Part shown: positions 24,858-36,299 of the stretch, one piece after another
Position numbering within the stretch: the stretch's first letter is position 1
How the letters are laid out: the number at the start of each line of letters is the position of its first letter
Assembly (NCBI GenBank): GCA_963920635.1
Contig: OY987299.1
Coordinates: 130,445,373-130,509,372, forward strand
Direction of reading: 5' to 3'
Length of the DNA: 64,000 nt
Source: Pseudeuparius sepicola
Taxonomy: Eukaryota > Arthropoda > Insecta > Coleoptera > Anthribidae
Notes under the pieces: model-generated
The model's database searches: none
Told to the model about the DNA's origin: nothing
Seen by the model: the letters and a program-made list of their open reading frames with translations, nothing else
Position numbers and translations under genes: made by a program

Positions 24858-26350
24858 ATTTTTTTTCGATGCCCACTATGGGGATCTCGGAAACTAGACT
24901 AGAACAAAGGTTAAATGGGGAAAGAATTGCAGTTTTATTGGTCAATCTCATGCCCCTTTTGGATTTTTAAAAAAGTTCGTGGCTCACTAGATATTTTGAA
25001 AAGAGTGATTTTTTTGCTATTTCATCAGATCTCTGTAGCTCCGTTATTTATGATTATACAGAAAAACTCTAGAGACAAAAATTGTAGATAATTTTGGGCT
25101 TAATAAGATAATATATTCCAGATTTTTATGTTGTGATTATTTGTGATTTTTGAGATATGACATAAACTTGTGTTTTTAAAATGTAAATCATAGTTGGCTG
25201 TGTCCTTATAAGTCGGCAATTTTTTGAGCTTTCCTAAGATATAATACTAGGCATAGTTATTATAAAAAATAAAAGAGCTAGGGCTAATTTTCTGTTTTTT
25301 TTTTTAAATTTTCACATAGTCAGCCGCATGGAATATTTTCATAATTACGTTATATTTTATAATAAGACATACTTTAAACTTTCAAATATTTTATTTTTAG
25401 CTGGTAACAAAATGTAACAAAATAAAACAAAAATTATCATGATGGAGCTCCACCACATAATTATTTGCCCGTAAGAAATTACCTAGATCAGCTCTATCCA
25501 AATAGTTGGATAGAAAGAAATAGACCTATTTCTTGGCCGCCCCGATCCCCCGATTTGTCCGTTTTGGATTTCTTTTTGTGGGGAACAGTACAAAATAAAG
25601 TATGAGACAATTGTTGACTTAAGAGCAGCTGTTTTAGAAGCTATTGCCAGTATTGACGGGCTCTAAGAAAGGCGACAAATTCAGTTTTAAAAAGATGCAA
25701 TATTTGCATAAATAATAATGGTGGATTGTTTGAACACCTTTTAAAATAATAATAATTTGAGTTTTTTAATTTTTGTTTTATTTTGTTACATTTTGTTACC
25801 AGCTAAAAACAGAATATTAGAAAGTTTGAATTATATCTAAGTATAAAATAGAACGCAATAATTATGAAAATATTCCATGGCTGACTATGTGAAAATTTAA
25901 AAAAATAATCAGAAAATTAGCCATAGTTCTTTTATTTTTTATAATAGCTATGCCGAGTATAACATCTTTGGAAAGCTCAAAAAATGGCCGATTTGATAAG
26001 GCCACAGCCAACTATGATTTACATTTAAAAAAACACAAGTTTATTTCATATCTCAAAAATTACAAACAACATAAAAATGGATTAGATTATCTTATTAAGC
26101 AAAAAATTATCTACAATTTTTGTCTCTATAGTTTTTCTGTAGAATTAGAAATAAGAGCTACAGAGATCTGATGAAATAGCAAAAAATCGCTCTTTTCAAA
26201 ATATCTAGTGAGCCATGAATTTTTAAAAAAATCCAAAACGCACATTGGATTGAGCATCCAAAACCGCAATTCTTTCCCCATTTAACCTTTGTTCTAGCTC
26301 GGCTAGTTTCCGAGATCCCCATAGTGGTCATCGAAAAAACTCACCCTGTA
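24858..26350. mobile_element. Mariner-type foldback with transposase remnant
   Basis: Arms of about 570 nt (24868-25436 and 25770-26345) pair well: TCGATGCCCACTATGGGGAT against its complement on the right, and CTGGTAACAAAATGTAACAA at the inner end. The right end is ACTCACCCTGTA, i.e. a TACAGGGTGAGT-type terminus, while the left end has lost this. The unpaired centre codes for part of a DDE transposase. Imperfect 34-bp direct repeats (24828-24860 and 26356-26389) flank the element. Confidence 0.85.
25441..25665 (+). pseudogene. Mariner-type DDE transposase fragment
   Basis: Frame 1 from 25441 gives DGAPPHNYLPVRNYLDQLYP and then RPISWPPRSPDLSVLDFFLW, ending at a TGA at 25603. Reading then continues one base off (from 25601) with YETIVDLRAAVLEAIASIDG until a stop. 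D-G-A-P-P-H and W-P-P-R-S-P-D-L-x-x-L-D-F-F-L-W are hallmarks of the last catalytic part of a group of insect mariner-like transposases. There is no start codon and the frame is shifted, so this is a dead remnant between the foldback arms. Confidence 0.9.
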
Positions 26351-26617
26351 TAAGCAGTTGATATCAACACTAAGTGTTTTTATAAATTTACAAGCACAAA
26401 ACACCGAAGTAGCGAGCGGTTATCAATAAAAACTGAACATTTTAAAAGGGTAGACCCTTGCTCAGTCAACGATGGATGGTCTTCTATTTAGAAAATAAAT
26501 TTTCTATTGAGAAAATCTGAAGTGCACTGAATCTCGGGCTGGAAAGGCGTAGGAACAAACCTTCGAGGGATTATTTTAAATTTTATGTCAAAAATTATCA
26601 ATTTCTCCAACTAATCA

Positions 26618-27203
26618 TGATAATTTTTGTTTTATTTTGTTACATTTTGTTACCAGCTAAAAACAAAATAGTAGAAAGTTTGAAGTATGTCTTATTATAA
26701 AATAGAACGTAATTATGAAAATATTCCATGGCTGACTGTGTGAAAATTTTAAAAAAATCAGAAAATTAGCCATAGCTCTTTTATTTTTTATAATAACTAT
26801 GCCGAGTATTATATCTTTGGAAAGCTCAAAAAATGACCGATTTGATAAGGCCACAGCCAACTATGATTTACATTAAAAAAAACACAAGTTTTCGTCACAT
26901 CTCAAAAATCACAAACAACATAAAAAATTGGATAAGATTATCTTATTAAGCCCAAAATTATCTACAATTTTTGTCTCTACAGTTTTTTCTGTATAATCAT
27001 AAATAAGGGAGCTACAGAGATCTGATGAAGTAGCAAAAAAACACTATTTTCAAAATATCTAGTGAACTTCTTTAAAAATCCAAAAGGGGCAGGGCATTCG
27101 ATTGAGCATTGAAAACTGCAATTCTTTCCCCATTTAACCTTTGTTCTAGCTCTGCTAGTTTCCGAGATCCCCATAGTGGTCATCGAAAAAAACTCACCCT
27201 GTA
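26618..27203. mobile_element. Second copy of the mariner-type foldback, right arm only
   Basis: From TTTTTGTTTTATTTTGTTAC to AACTCACCCTGTA this repeats the right arm of the 24858-26350 element with small differences. The left arm and centre are missing. It ends in the full TACAGGGTGAGTTTTTTTCG terminus in reverse. Confidence 0.85.
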
Positions 27204-28230
27204 CCTATATGTATAGCCTTTCATATTAAGAAAGCCTTTATTATTTAATTTAGGTTGGTTTATTTTTGTAGTAGGTCTACTTTAGTGGACTGTGTTGATA
27301 TTTTGATAATAAGTAAATACAGGGTGATCAAAAACGACAAAAACTAACATTAAAAATTAAATTGATTTTTTTTCGAAAGGAAATCCGCTATTTTTATGAT
27401 ATTTATCTTATTTAGCGTTAAAAACATATGAAATACCAACCATGTGAAGGTATAAATTTACATAACCTAATCACATTCAAATTCTTCCGTGTGCATGGTA
27501 TACCGTATACCACATCTGCCACCAAATAAATTTCTTTTGACAGTCACGACTAATAACTCATCAGCGAGCGTTTAATATTCCAGCGGGACACGCAGTAAAG
27601 CGCGCCATAAAACGAATCTAATTATATTTTTATCAGATTTCTATTCTATTCCGCGCTAGTCAAGATTCGGCATAGCAACAGGAACGGCCAGCGCAGCCCA
27701 CCTTTCCAAGGACACATCTCAGTTCTGGTAACCCCTTATTAACAGAACGAGTCTCTGGGAAACGCGCGGATAATTATTGCGCCTTCCCATGAACAATTAC
27801 GGCGAAATGATGGCTGGAGAACACAATGGGCTGCAAAGAACTCCTGGAAATGTGGTAGTAGATCACAGGTGAACGAGGAAAAGGAGCTGAATGGCAATTA
27901 GGGTTCATTTACGTCAGTAGGGAACGACACAACTTTTATTGCTAATATAAAATTTTATTTAACATCGAAAACTGAGTAACGTCTTAAACAGCACGAGTAA
28001 TTCTATGCCGCATCTTTTAGTAGTTGGTGAATTTTTGTATACTTTGCAATTATTTACTTTCACGCTTATGTATTGAAAACTAATATGACAATTATTAGCG
28101 ATGCACCGAATAAGTGAAATGTGGCATTGACCAAATAACGAATACTTCAGAAACTCAGACAAATAATGAACATAGACTAACCTAAAGGCTGCATTGTAAT
28201 CAGCGAACATAAAAAATGCCCACTCAAACA
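27204..28230. other. Intergenic, one lone element end
   Basis: TACAGGGTGATCAAAAACGA at 27318 looks like a TIR without a partner. The stretch 27590-27880 is less AT-rich and may be single-copy, but I see no exon. Confidence 0.35.
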
Positions 28231-28672
28231 AAAAAAAAATTTAACAAAAAAATTAAAACCGACTTCAAAAATTTGCCCGTATGCACAATCCACTAAAAAT
28301 TAAAAAAAAAAATAAAATAACACCGACCTCACAAATTTGCCCGTATGCACATTTCAACTAAAATTTTAGAAATATTTTTCTCTTTCTAAATTGAGTTATC
28401 TTTGGAGTCGGTGACAGTAAGTTATGATGTATGTAGGATATGATGTATTCATATCTAAATATAGATTTGAATTCCTTCCCTTGACTGTCACCGACTCCAT
28501 AGATAACTCAATTTAGAGAGAAAAATATTTCTAAAATTTTAGTTGAAATGTGCATACGGGCAAACTTGTGAAGTCGGTGTTATTTTTTGTTATTTTTTTT
28601 AATTTTTAGTGGAGTGTGTATACGGGCAAATTTTTGAAGTCGGTTTCAATTTTGTTGTAAAATTTTTTTTAT
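28231..28672. mobile_element. Foldback with AAAACCGACTTCAAAAA ends
   Basis: TTAAAACCGACTTCAAAAAT then TTGCCCGTATGCAC on the left faces the same in reverse on the right. GAGTCGGTGACAGT and its complement pair near the centre (28408 and 28478). Within each arm the ACCGACxTCxxAAATTTGCC block occurs twice. ACCGACTTCAAAAA-type ends are frequent in insect repeats. Confidence 0.8.
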
Positions 28673-28706
28673 TTCTTATTTTTTAGTGAATTATTTTTTT
28701 TTTAAT

Positions 28707-28809
28707 CTACGACGGTGTCATTATGACACATTTAGCATTGCCATTTGGATATCATTATGAAGGCCATAGGGACATCCAAATGAAATGTGTCATAATGACA
28801 CCGTCGTAG
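28707..28809. mobile_element. 103-bp MITE with 27-bp perfect TIRs
   Basis: CTACGACGGTGTCATTATGA and seven more bases (28707-28733) are exactly mirrored at 28783-28809. CCATTTGGAT/ATCCAAATG forms a second inner stem. Confidence 0.8.
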
Positions 28810-28898
28810 AAATGGTATTTAAGAAAAATCAAAAATATGCGAATAAAATCTATTTGGACCATCGTAGAGTAAATTTTGAATGATACTAGTTCGATACG

Positions 28899-28980
28899 AA
28901 CATTATAATAAAATTTGTGTAACTAAACCACTCGGCTAACGCCTCGTGGTGTAACGTTACACACATTTCATTATAATGTT
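28899..28980. repeat. 82-bp hairpin
   Basis: ACATTATAATAAAATTTGTG and its near complement CACATTTCATTATAATGT enclose CCACTCGGCTAACGCCTCGTGG. The size fits a miniature element or a small RNA precursor. Nothing further supports either. Confidence 0.6.
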
Positions 28981-29009
28981 GTAACTGCAAATAAATTTAT
29001 ATTATTATT

Positions 29010-29265
29010 ATTTTATTATTATTATCGACTTAGTCAAAAGGCATTCGCACTCCCTCTACGGGGAACATTCACTCAGAACCCGGGTATCCAGGATATTATT
29101 ATTATTAGGTGATTATTATTATTATGGGGCCATTCCTAAAGTAATCCCTTTGTAATAATAATAATAATAATAAAAAGAGAATCATCGAAATCGGTTCAAT
29201 ATGAAATTTCATCCCCTATTTGTCCACCCTTAGGGGTGGCATTTTTTCCCTGCATCATATGGTAA
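29010..29265. repeat. ATT-rich repeat and a block shared with 57.6 kb
   Basis: Several (ATT)n/(TAA)n runs surround GAACCCGGGTATCCAGG, which may be the 3' tail zone of a SINE. From about 29165, AATCATCGAAATCGGTTCAA through TGTCCACCCTTAGGGGTGG is the reverse of 57610-57680. Confidence 0.6.
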
Positions 29266-30809
29266 CCAGAGGTTACGTTTCCTATGCCACAAATCCAACA
29301 CTTTACTCTTCACATCGTTCTTAAAACTACACTAATTCACTAACTAATAACTTAACTATATGTCTTTTGTCCAATAACCCCAAAATCTCCTCCGAGAAAC
29401 ATGAATAACGCAAAAGATAACACTCGAAACACATCAACACAAACCGGCGAAATCTCAACGAACTCTGGATCAGCTGTTGGGCATAATAAAGCAAATGCGC
29501 ATCGATCACAAAGAGCTCGTGCAACGTTGCCACGTTAGCCACAATAAGCAATTTATTAAGGATATTATTTATAGACCAAATTGGATCCGTAAATTGACAA
29601 AATCAGTAAAACTTATTATTAAATGATGACTGTCCAAATTTTTACTATATTATGTAGATTGTAGATATCCAAATATCCAATATTCCAAATTCATGTTTTT
29701 TAACGTTGGTTATACATTTATTTCGTAAGTGCAAAATAAATTTATAAAGCAGTTTGGCAATGGTGCAATCATTGTGTTGTTTTGTTTTAGATTTCTATTA
29801 CTAACTCAGATACATAATGTAACATTTTTTATCTTGGCAGGTTCTGTATTGTATTGAATTATTAGTCTATGTTTATTATTTGTCTGAGTTTAGAACCTTT
29901 TTAATTTCAGATTCGTGTTAAGCCATTTTTTTTCCAACCTGTGATTAAATTTTTACATCATAACTGAATCACCTTGTACGCTTACAAAAGCTACGATCTC
30001 CACTACATACGATTTATCTTCATCAACATCACATTTAACAACATTCAAAGAGGATTGTGTCGTAATTTGATTGAGGATACTCTGAACGATGTCGACGATA
30101 CATCATTCGAATGAAGTAATCTTTTTTAGTGGAAGCAGAAACTACCGATAGCCATACCATAGAGAATGGCCCAACGTTAACACTTCTTCCTTGGCGTATA
30201 CGTCAAAGCGGAGGTTTAAACAGATTGATTACATTAACATTAATTTTTTTATAGCCAGGCGGTGTCGAATTTATTACCAGGAAATGTTCTACATCTAATG
30301 TCAGGTGTAAAAAATGCGGAATGGGCTGAGTGATATGTAGCGGTATCGTCGTGATTATTTTGATAATCGTTTTATTTATAGAAAGGTTCAACATGAGTTT
30401 CGACCGATGGTCGGGAACTTTTACATGGGAAAATGTTTTTTTTTTAATGCTGTCGTGAAACACAACGTAAAGGTTAATGCACCATATAATATTGTCAAAC
30501 GGTCTCTAAAAATCCATATCGATTATAACTATTTACGCAAGTATATCCTAATAAGATCTGTGAAATTATGGCATGGTTATCCACCGCATTTCGCTGCACA
30601 AGTGGCCAGCCGTCGAATAGTGTAACCCATGCAAGAATTGGTGATATTATATTAGGCGAGCATGCAGTCACTTGTTTTTACTACAATATCTATCTTCTCT
30701 GTCTCCTTCATCTCTTTTTATTACTAATACCAGGTTCGGTTTAATATTGTTGAAAAAGTGTTTTGTCTCGTATTTTATTGCCTGTTCTCGAGTTACCCTG
30801 GTAAAATAT
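29266..30809. other. Intergenic, nothing recognised
   Basis: Frames at 29327-29551 (74 aa, minus) and 30203-30463 (86 aa, minus) show no domain. No repeat partner was found inside the window. Confidence 0.35.
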
Positions 30810-31640
30810 AAATGAACTTACTTGGAACACAGTGATATACGGGGCGCGATCTATTTCATAGCATTGGGGCCGCGGTGGCGTCGCTCGTACCGGCGCTGAC
30901 TTTTTAGACTACATGTTTTTCTGCCTTCGATCGACCTTGGTTCGAGGCAGGTGCATACACATTGTCTTTAAAGAAAAACACCGCTATGGCCAAGAGCGCT
31001 GGACAAATGTGGGTTCACGGTATTGCTCCTAAATAGCTTTATCCGTGTGATTTACTAATTATTGTCCTACTCTCGCTGGGATTACTACGGTTTTCTAGGG
31101 TTTTCCGTAGTACTTGAGCGAATGCTATCCTAGTTCTATCGGAAAAAAGTCGGCCCTAGACGCAAATGGCAACGAAGACAAAATAATAGTAATTGCCCCC
31201 CTCCCCCGCACAAGCATGTGGTTGCGTCTGGGGTACTCCTAGTTTGGAGTATTGTGAGGGTGAGAATTATTATTATTATTATTATTATTATTTGCCACGC
31301 TCTGCTACTGGTAAAAATACCAAACTTATCAGCAGAAATCACCCGAATAAAATTCAAAGGTTTTTATGCGGTCGACGTCGACCTAGTCAAGGAGGCAGCC
31401 AATAAGAAAGCGAGCGTAGCGATTTGATTGGTCGGCGTTTCGGAGATCAGGTGTCGACGTGACCAGTGTGCACGGAAATAAAGATTGCGCTTTATTTTAC
31501 GGATTTTGGTTTTGTGTATAGATTTTTGTGTGGTGTTGTTTTGTGTGAAACATAAAATTATTGGCTTGCTTTGGTTTGAATTATTTCAAAATTTATTTTA
31601 TTATTTTTTGGAGCATTTTATTAAATAAAATTTTTATAAT
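30810..31640. repeat. Dispersed repeat R1, copy B, split by a SINE
   Basis: The halves 30810-30865 and 31291-31640 together match R1 copy A (9072-9472) in reverse. The break falls within AGCATT/TACCACGCTCTGC of the uninterrupted copy. Confidence 0.8.
30866..31290 (+). mobile_element. tRNA-derived SINE, about 425 bp, (ATT)n tail
   Basis: The start is set by comparison with the uninterrupted R1 copy. The head GGGGCCGCGGTGGCGTCGCT carries an A-box-like TGGCGTCGCTCG (30876-30887), and GGTTCGAGGC (30939-30948) fits a Pol III B box at a somewhat long spacing. The body has no coding sequence and ends in an ATT-repeat tail (about 31266-31290), as in SINEs moved by LINE machinery. The duplication cannot be separated cleanly from the tail. 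Confidence 0.75.
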
Positions 31641-32064
31641 ATTACTAAGCCCAAGCGTTTTTATGCTGTTCCAAGTGACTTCATTTATACCATACGTACT
31701 TTAGGTGCCTATATGATTTACCTCGTGATTTACTTTAAGGAATTTTCCCAAACGGAGGTATTGAAGGAATTTATTGGATTTATTGCTTTATTTAAAATTT
31801 ATTCCACTGCTGCAATTCCAGAACATGTTGAGATTGAATAGGGTTTATAGAGATTTAAGTTGATTTATGAGAATTTAATGTTGCATTCCTCCACAAAGTG
31901 TACAGATATTTTCATGATGTCCTAAATTCGCCCAGATCGGTATTTTTTTCGACCTTAAGGCTTCCATGAGACATTTTCTATAGAAAGCTTTCGTTTTCAA
32001 TATACAGGGCGTCACAGTGTTTGGAAATATTATCCTAAATATGATAAAATAATAAATAAGAAGC
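31641..32064. other. Intergenic, nothing recognised
   Basis: AT-rich. ATATACAGGGCGTCACAGTG near 31998 resembles a mariner-type end. No partner was identified. Confidence 0.35.
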
Positions 32065-32335
32065 CTTTTAAAAACAAGCTTTTATTTAAGCCATGTACTA
32101 AATCGAAAAAACTAAGTATAGGTTTTTAAAAATTTGTTTTCAAAAAGTTTGTCGTGCGAAATGTTCATAAAGTAGGTACCAATTAATTTCATTGGACAGT
32201 GATTGGTCGATAAGCAAGTACTTGCCGAAGTATTTTCTTTGTAATTCGCGCGACAAGTTTTTGACAGCAAATTTTGAAAACCTAAACTTATTGTATACCT
32301 TTTCATGGCTTAAAAAAAAGCTTGTTTTTAAAAAG
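32065..32335. mobile_element. MITE/foldback, AAAACAAGCTT family
   Basis: AAAAACAAGCTTTTATTTAA then GCCATGTACTAAA mirrors TTTCATGGCTTAAAAAAAAG then CTTGTTTTTA. TAGGTTTT/AAACCTA lie further in. It abuts a reversed ATGGCGG repeat, as at 47 kb. Confidence 0.75.
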
Positions 32336-32344
32336 GTTTTTTTA

Positions 32345-32690
32345 TTTAGGTAAGTATTATTTCATTTTGTGCTTTTAAAGTTTGGGGTGTCCAACATATT
32401 GGGCATAAGTATGCCATATTGAAATTTCAATGACGTCACGTATTCAAATCTTTTAATTCGACACTTACCTACGTGAAGGAGGTTGTTATCGTTTTCTACT
32501 CGTCAAACCCTTTCATTTCCTCGTTCATTTCATACTCATATCAAGAAAAAAGTTAATCCGCCATCTTGGAGCGGCGGCCATTTTGAATAAATTACAATAT
32601 TAAGCAAACCTACCTACTAGATTTTATTGTCACCAGCACCAAAAGTGTGTGCAATATTTCAGCTCAATCGGTTTAGTAGAACTGTTTTTT
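32345..32690 (-). repeat. ATGGCGG-rich dispersed repeat, copy 3
   Basis: On the plus strand it reads TGACGTCACG (32431), ACCCTTTCATTTC, CCGCCATCTTGGAGCGGCGG (32560) and AATATTTCAGCTCAATCGGT, the reverse of copy 1. A single sub-repeat is left. Confidence 0.75.
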
Positions 32691-32845
32691 TTTATTGGGC
32701 TATACTGCACGGCACTATGGGTAATTTACCCAGTGCCGTGGACCACGCAGTTGCGCTTCCACCTTCTTTTTCAAGAACGTCTGACAGGAACGTCTGTCCT
32801 ATCAGAATTGACTTGTACATCTTAAATCTACACTAAATCCTATGT

Positions 32846-33107
32846 AAAAACCTTTTTCTGGCCCTTTTAAACCTAAAATCTATCTGGTTTTAATATTGGT
32901 AAAAAACTTCAACATAATTGTGAGTAAAATTTCAACCTTTTCTCAATATTTTCTAATAATTTAAATAATTTTCTAGCCCTGATGAAGGTCACGAAGTAGA
33001 CCGAAAGCTTGGTATTATAAAAAGAAGTTAATATATACCTTTCTGGCTGCAAAACTCGTTATTTTATCTACTAAGTAAAACTACACAGCCGTAAACTAGC
33101 TATTTAC
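32846..33107 (+). repeat. Repeat R2, copy 1, hammerhead-like core
   Basis: About 260 bp from AACCTTTTTCTGGCCCTTTT to GTAAACTAGCTATTTA, also found reversed at 37577-37833 and direct at 38150-38363. It contains CTGATGA (32979-32985), AGGTC/GACC around ACGAAGTA, then GAAAGC (33003), the order of a hammerhead ribozyme core. An extra A follows CTGATGA, and I find no good stem I or III, so catalysis is unlikely. Such motifs occur in Penelope-like elements, so R2 may be the end of one. Confidence 0.7.
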
Positions 33108-33232
33108 TAAATCCTAAATACAAACACAACACCCAGGGCACTTAACCTGGTGGGAATCGAACCCACGACGTACGATGCCAAAGCCAAAAAGTAAGTATAT
33201 CGCCATGTATAAGCCACCACCGAGGTCACCAC
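33107..33232 (-). mobile_element. tRNA-derived SINE head on the minus strand
   Basis: On the minus strand, GTGGGTTCGATTCCCACC (plus 33149-33166) is a clean B box in a T-arm hairpin. Upstream GGTGGCTTATACATGG (plus 33203-33218) is A-box-like, and the head starts near GGTGACCTCGG. The 3' part is short and ends where R2 copy 1 breaks off. The distance between boxes is longer than in a tRNA, so this is a SINE and not a tRNA gene. Confidence 0.65.
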
Positions 33233-34589
33233 AAAGAAAACTGCAATTTATATCAAGTTGTAATAATAAAACAAAATCAAAGTAACCGCATTTCAAAAAA
33301 TATCTCGTACAAGCTAGGAAAAATTAATTTCGCCGTTTAGGTATAAATCTTGAAAACGCGACAAACGCAAAATTCACAATCCTTTCCAGAGGCAAGCCAC
33401 ACTACATTTTTTTTAAAAGAAAACTCAAAATGAAAGTTCTTAATTTCAAATCGAAATTATTTAGAATAGTAAATTTGGAAAAACACTTTTCCGTGGGTCC
33501 CATTATGGCGGCGATAAGGATTCGCCCCCCCCCCCCGCCAAATTTTGCACGGATGCATACATGTGGTAATAAAATATGGAAATACCGAAATTTTGGCTAA
33601 AAAACTGGGCATGTCTAAGTCTCACATTTTATTTTATAAATGGGACATGATTTAATCTTACATAATAAAATATTTATCTTGATATTTATATTACAAAATA
33701 TTTTCCAAAGAAAAATATTTATTAAGTATAATAAAAGGGACTGGTTGTATAAAAATTGAAAATTACGCTATTTCTCTAAGTAGTGCTGAATTTTAAGTAT
33801 AAATTAATTTCAGAAAAATTGATCTAAATAAAGTTAATTGACGCTATCTGCTTTAAACACACAACCGGCCGGCAAAAGCCATAAAAATTGGTCATAATAT
33901 GCAGGGAAGATAAAAAACATGGCACATAATGTTAATACAAAAAACCACAGATCTTAATTCACAGTAACAGAGTGTACAAAAGTACTCAACAATAGAAGTG
34001 AATATTTTTCGTAATAATTACCTCTATAGGAGTTTAAAAGAGAAACTAAAGGCACTTCAAATAAACGCACAAAATATGACAAAAAATTGCATTTTTCGGG
34101 GTGTTTTAATAATTTCCTAGCAATCTGCTAATTGTTTCCTGAAATAAAAATCTTCTAAGTCGTTTGGTCGACGCCGATTTTCAGCCTAATAGCGGGAATA
34201 TTTTGCTAAAATTAATATTAGTGGATAGATCAGTTTTTAGGGGTCCCTTCCGGACCTAGGGCCTCCCCCGCACGGCGGGCGCCTTATCGCCGCCAGTATA
34301 TTAGAGTTAGTTACAAAATAAAAGTAACAATTTACCCATTTCAAGCTTGCAAAATCTGTATTTCGGCTAGTGTGAATGTAACATATTTTCTACAATAAAA
34401 AAATAAGCTAGTTCAATGATAATTATTATGAATCTGTGGATTATATATATCTACATGGCAGTCCATCGACATGTTACTAAAAATATGAGGAAACAAAGGC
34501 TATAAATGAATGAAATTAAGCTGGTAGGTACACAAGCGCTGCTCCACTACCAACGCGAAATTTGCAATTATTCCGAGACGCAAGCAAAA
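33233..34589. other. Intergenic with a poly-C run and a weak inverted repeat
   Basis: A C run lies at about 33526-33538. GGCGGCGATAAGG at 33508 faces CCTTATCGCCGCC at 34290, hinting at an old foldback of about 0.8 kb. No coding signal. Confidence 0.4.
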
Positions 34590-36276
34590 TAGTACAGTAA
34601 AATTGGGCCAAAACCCAAACATCCAAAAAAGAAAGTTCTTTCTGGCTCGAAATAATTCCATACCCTCCTAAGGTTAGTACTAAAAAGTTACACCACCACC
34701 AGCGTCGGGTTTCGGGGGGAGGGGGTGAAAAGGGCAGGAAATCCTTATTTTTCACAATTTTGCGTGAATATCTAGTAAACTATGAGGTTTAGCGCAAACG
34801 TCATCCTATACGCAAATGATATACATTAAATTCCGAACAAGAATTGTTATATAAAGAATTATGGTAAAGTGAACGGTTTCCATGATATGGAGGGGTAAAG
34901 ATTTCTTTGTTTTTATTTCACGTAGTTTTTGTTGAAAAAACTTAAAATGATTACAGTATAAATTAGTAACTGAATAATGTATGTAGAATATATATAGATA
35001 TATCTATGCATATATAAGTACATATTACACCCATAGATTGTTATTTTTTGTCACAACATAACCTTATAAGTATATGACTGTAAATATGTCCAATACAAGT
35101 TAGTAGCCTTAGTTAATTTGTACTCACTTTTTGCCCTCATTCATTATAGCGTTCTGATTTCCATTCGTTCTTTTATGTCAAATCATTCCTATATCTACTT
35201 TGTCCTTAGCTTGTAAAAATGAGAAAGTCATGAATAGGAAGCTCATGTGAAAAACAAGAAAATATATTAAACAATCTATATTGAAAAAATGGGAGGGAAA
35301 TCAAAATGATACAAAAGGTAAAGGTTAATAAGTTTTAGGTGAATCATTAATTGCGTTATCAGTCAGCACCAAATAGTTCACTCGGGCTGGTGAGAGGAAA
35401 CAAATCTTCGTGTTCTTCGTCCACTTGAGAATCATCATTTAAATCGTCGTCGATGATTACAGTACCTCTATTGAGACATGCAAGTCCTAAGCAATTGCTG
35501 CACATACTTGAATAATTGAGACCATTTCTTCGACACTCGCAGTTTTGGACGCATCCATCTCTGCAGAAGCATACGATGAGGATTGTTTAATATATATTTT
35601 CTTGTTTTTCACATGAGCTTCCTATTCATGACTTTCTCATTTTTACACGCTAAGGACAAATTAGATATGGGAATGATATGACATAAAAGAACGAATGGAA
35701 ATCAGAACGCTATAATGAATGAGGGCAAAATGTGAGTACAAATTAACTAAGGCTACTAACTTGTATTGGACATATTTACAGTCATATACTTACTTATGAG
35801 GTTATGTTGTGACAAAAAATAACAATCTATGGGTGTAATATGTATCTTATCTATATATATATATATATTCTACATACATTATTCAGTTACTAATTTATAC
35901 TGTAATCATTTTAAGTTTTTTTCAACAAAAACTACGTGAAATAAAAACAAAGAAATCTTTACCCCTCCATATCACGGAAACCGTTCACTTTACCATAATT
36001 CTGTATATAACAATTCTTGTTCGGAATTTAATGTATATCATTTGCGTATAGGGTGACGTTTGCTCTAAACCTCATAGTTTACTAGATATTCACACAAAAC
36101 TGTGAAAAATAAGAATTTCCTGCCCTTTTCACCCCCTCCCCCCCGAAACCCGACGCTGGTGGTGGTGTAACTTTTTAGTACTAACTCTTAGGAGGGTATG
36201 GAACTATTTCGCGCTAGAAAGGACTTTTTTTTATGTTTGGGTTTGGCCTAATTTTGTGTTAAGTTTTACTGTACTA
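34590..36276. mobile_element. 1.7-kb foldback, 690-nt arms around a coding remnant
   Basis: TAGTACAGTAAAA (34590) mirrors TTTTACTGTACTA (to 36276), which fits TA plus GTACAGTAAAA termini. The arms run to about 35275 on the left and from about 35582 on the right, and pair almost throughout, including CACCACCACCAGCGTCGGGT and TTTCCATGATATGGAGGGGT. The 300-nt loop is not palindromic and holds the C-terminal coding remnant at 35359-35586. A sister copy without that remnant is at 45661-46800. Confidence 0.9.
35359..35586 (-). pseudogene. Cysteine-rich (CXC-like) C-terminal coding remnant
   Basis: An open frame of 75 codons on the minus strand, ending at TGA 35359-35361, with no start codon and a stop just upstream inside the arm. 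It reads C-F-C-R-D-G-C-V-Q-N-C-E-C-R-R-N-G, then SSMCSNCLGLACLN, then an acidic tail (IIDDDLNDDSQVDEEHEDLF). Ten cysteines in about 40 residues with C-x-C, C-x3-C-x-C and C-x2-C spacing resemble tesmin/TSO1 CXC zinc-binding segments seen at the C termini of some transposon proteins. I infer it is the end of the parent element's transposase. The family is not identified. Confidence 0.6.
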
Positions 36277-36299
36277 AGATTACAAAAATCACATAAACT

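Noticed and set aside
26160..27030. CTGATGAA words in the mariner-type arms
   Set aside because: They are followed by ATAGC/GTAGC without stem II or GAAA, so they are chance matches.
29327..29551. 74-aa minus-strand frame considered as a Harbinger-type transposase start
   Set aside because: Similarity was only a loose R/F-rich pattern and no DDE block follows.
31193..31427. Frames of about 70 aa with poly-Tyr or poly-Ile
   Set aside because: They read through the (ATT)n tail of a SINE.
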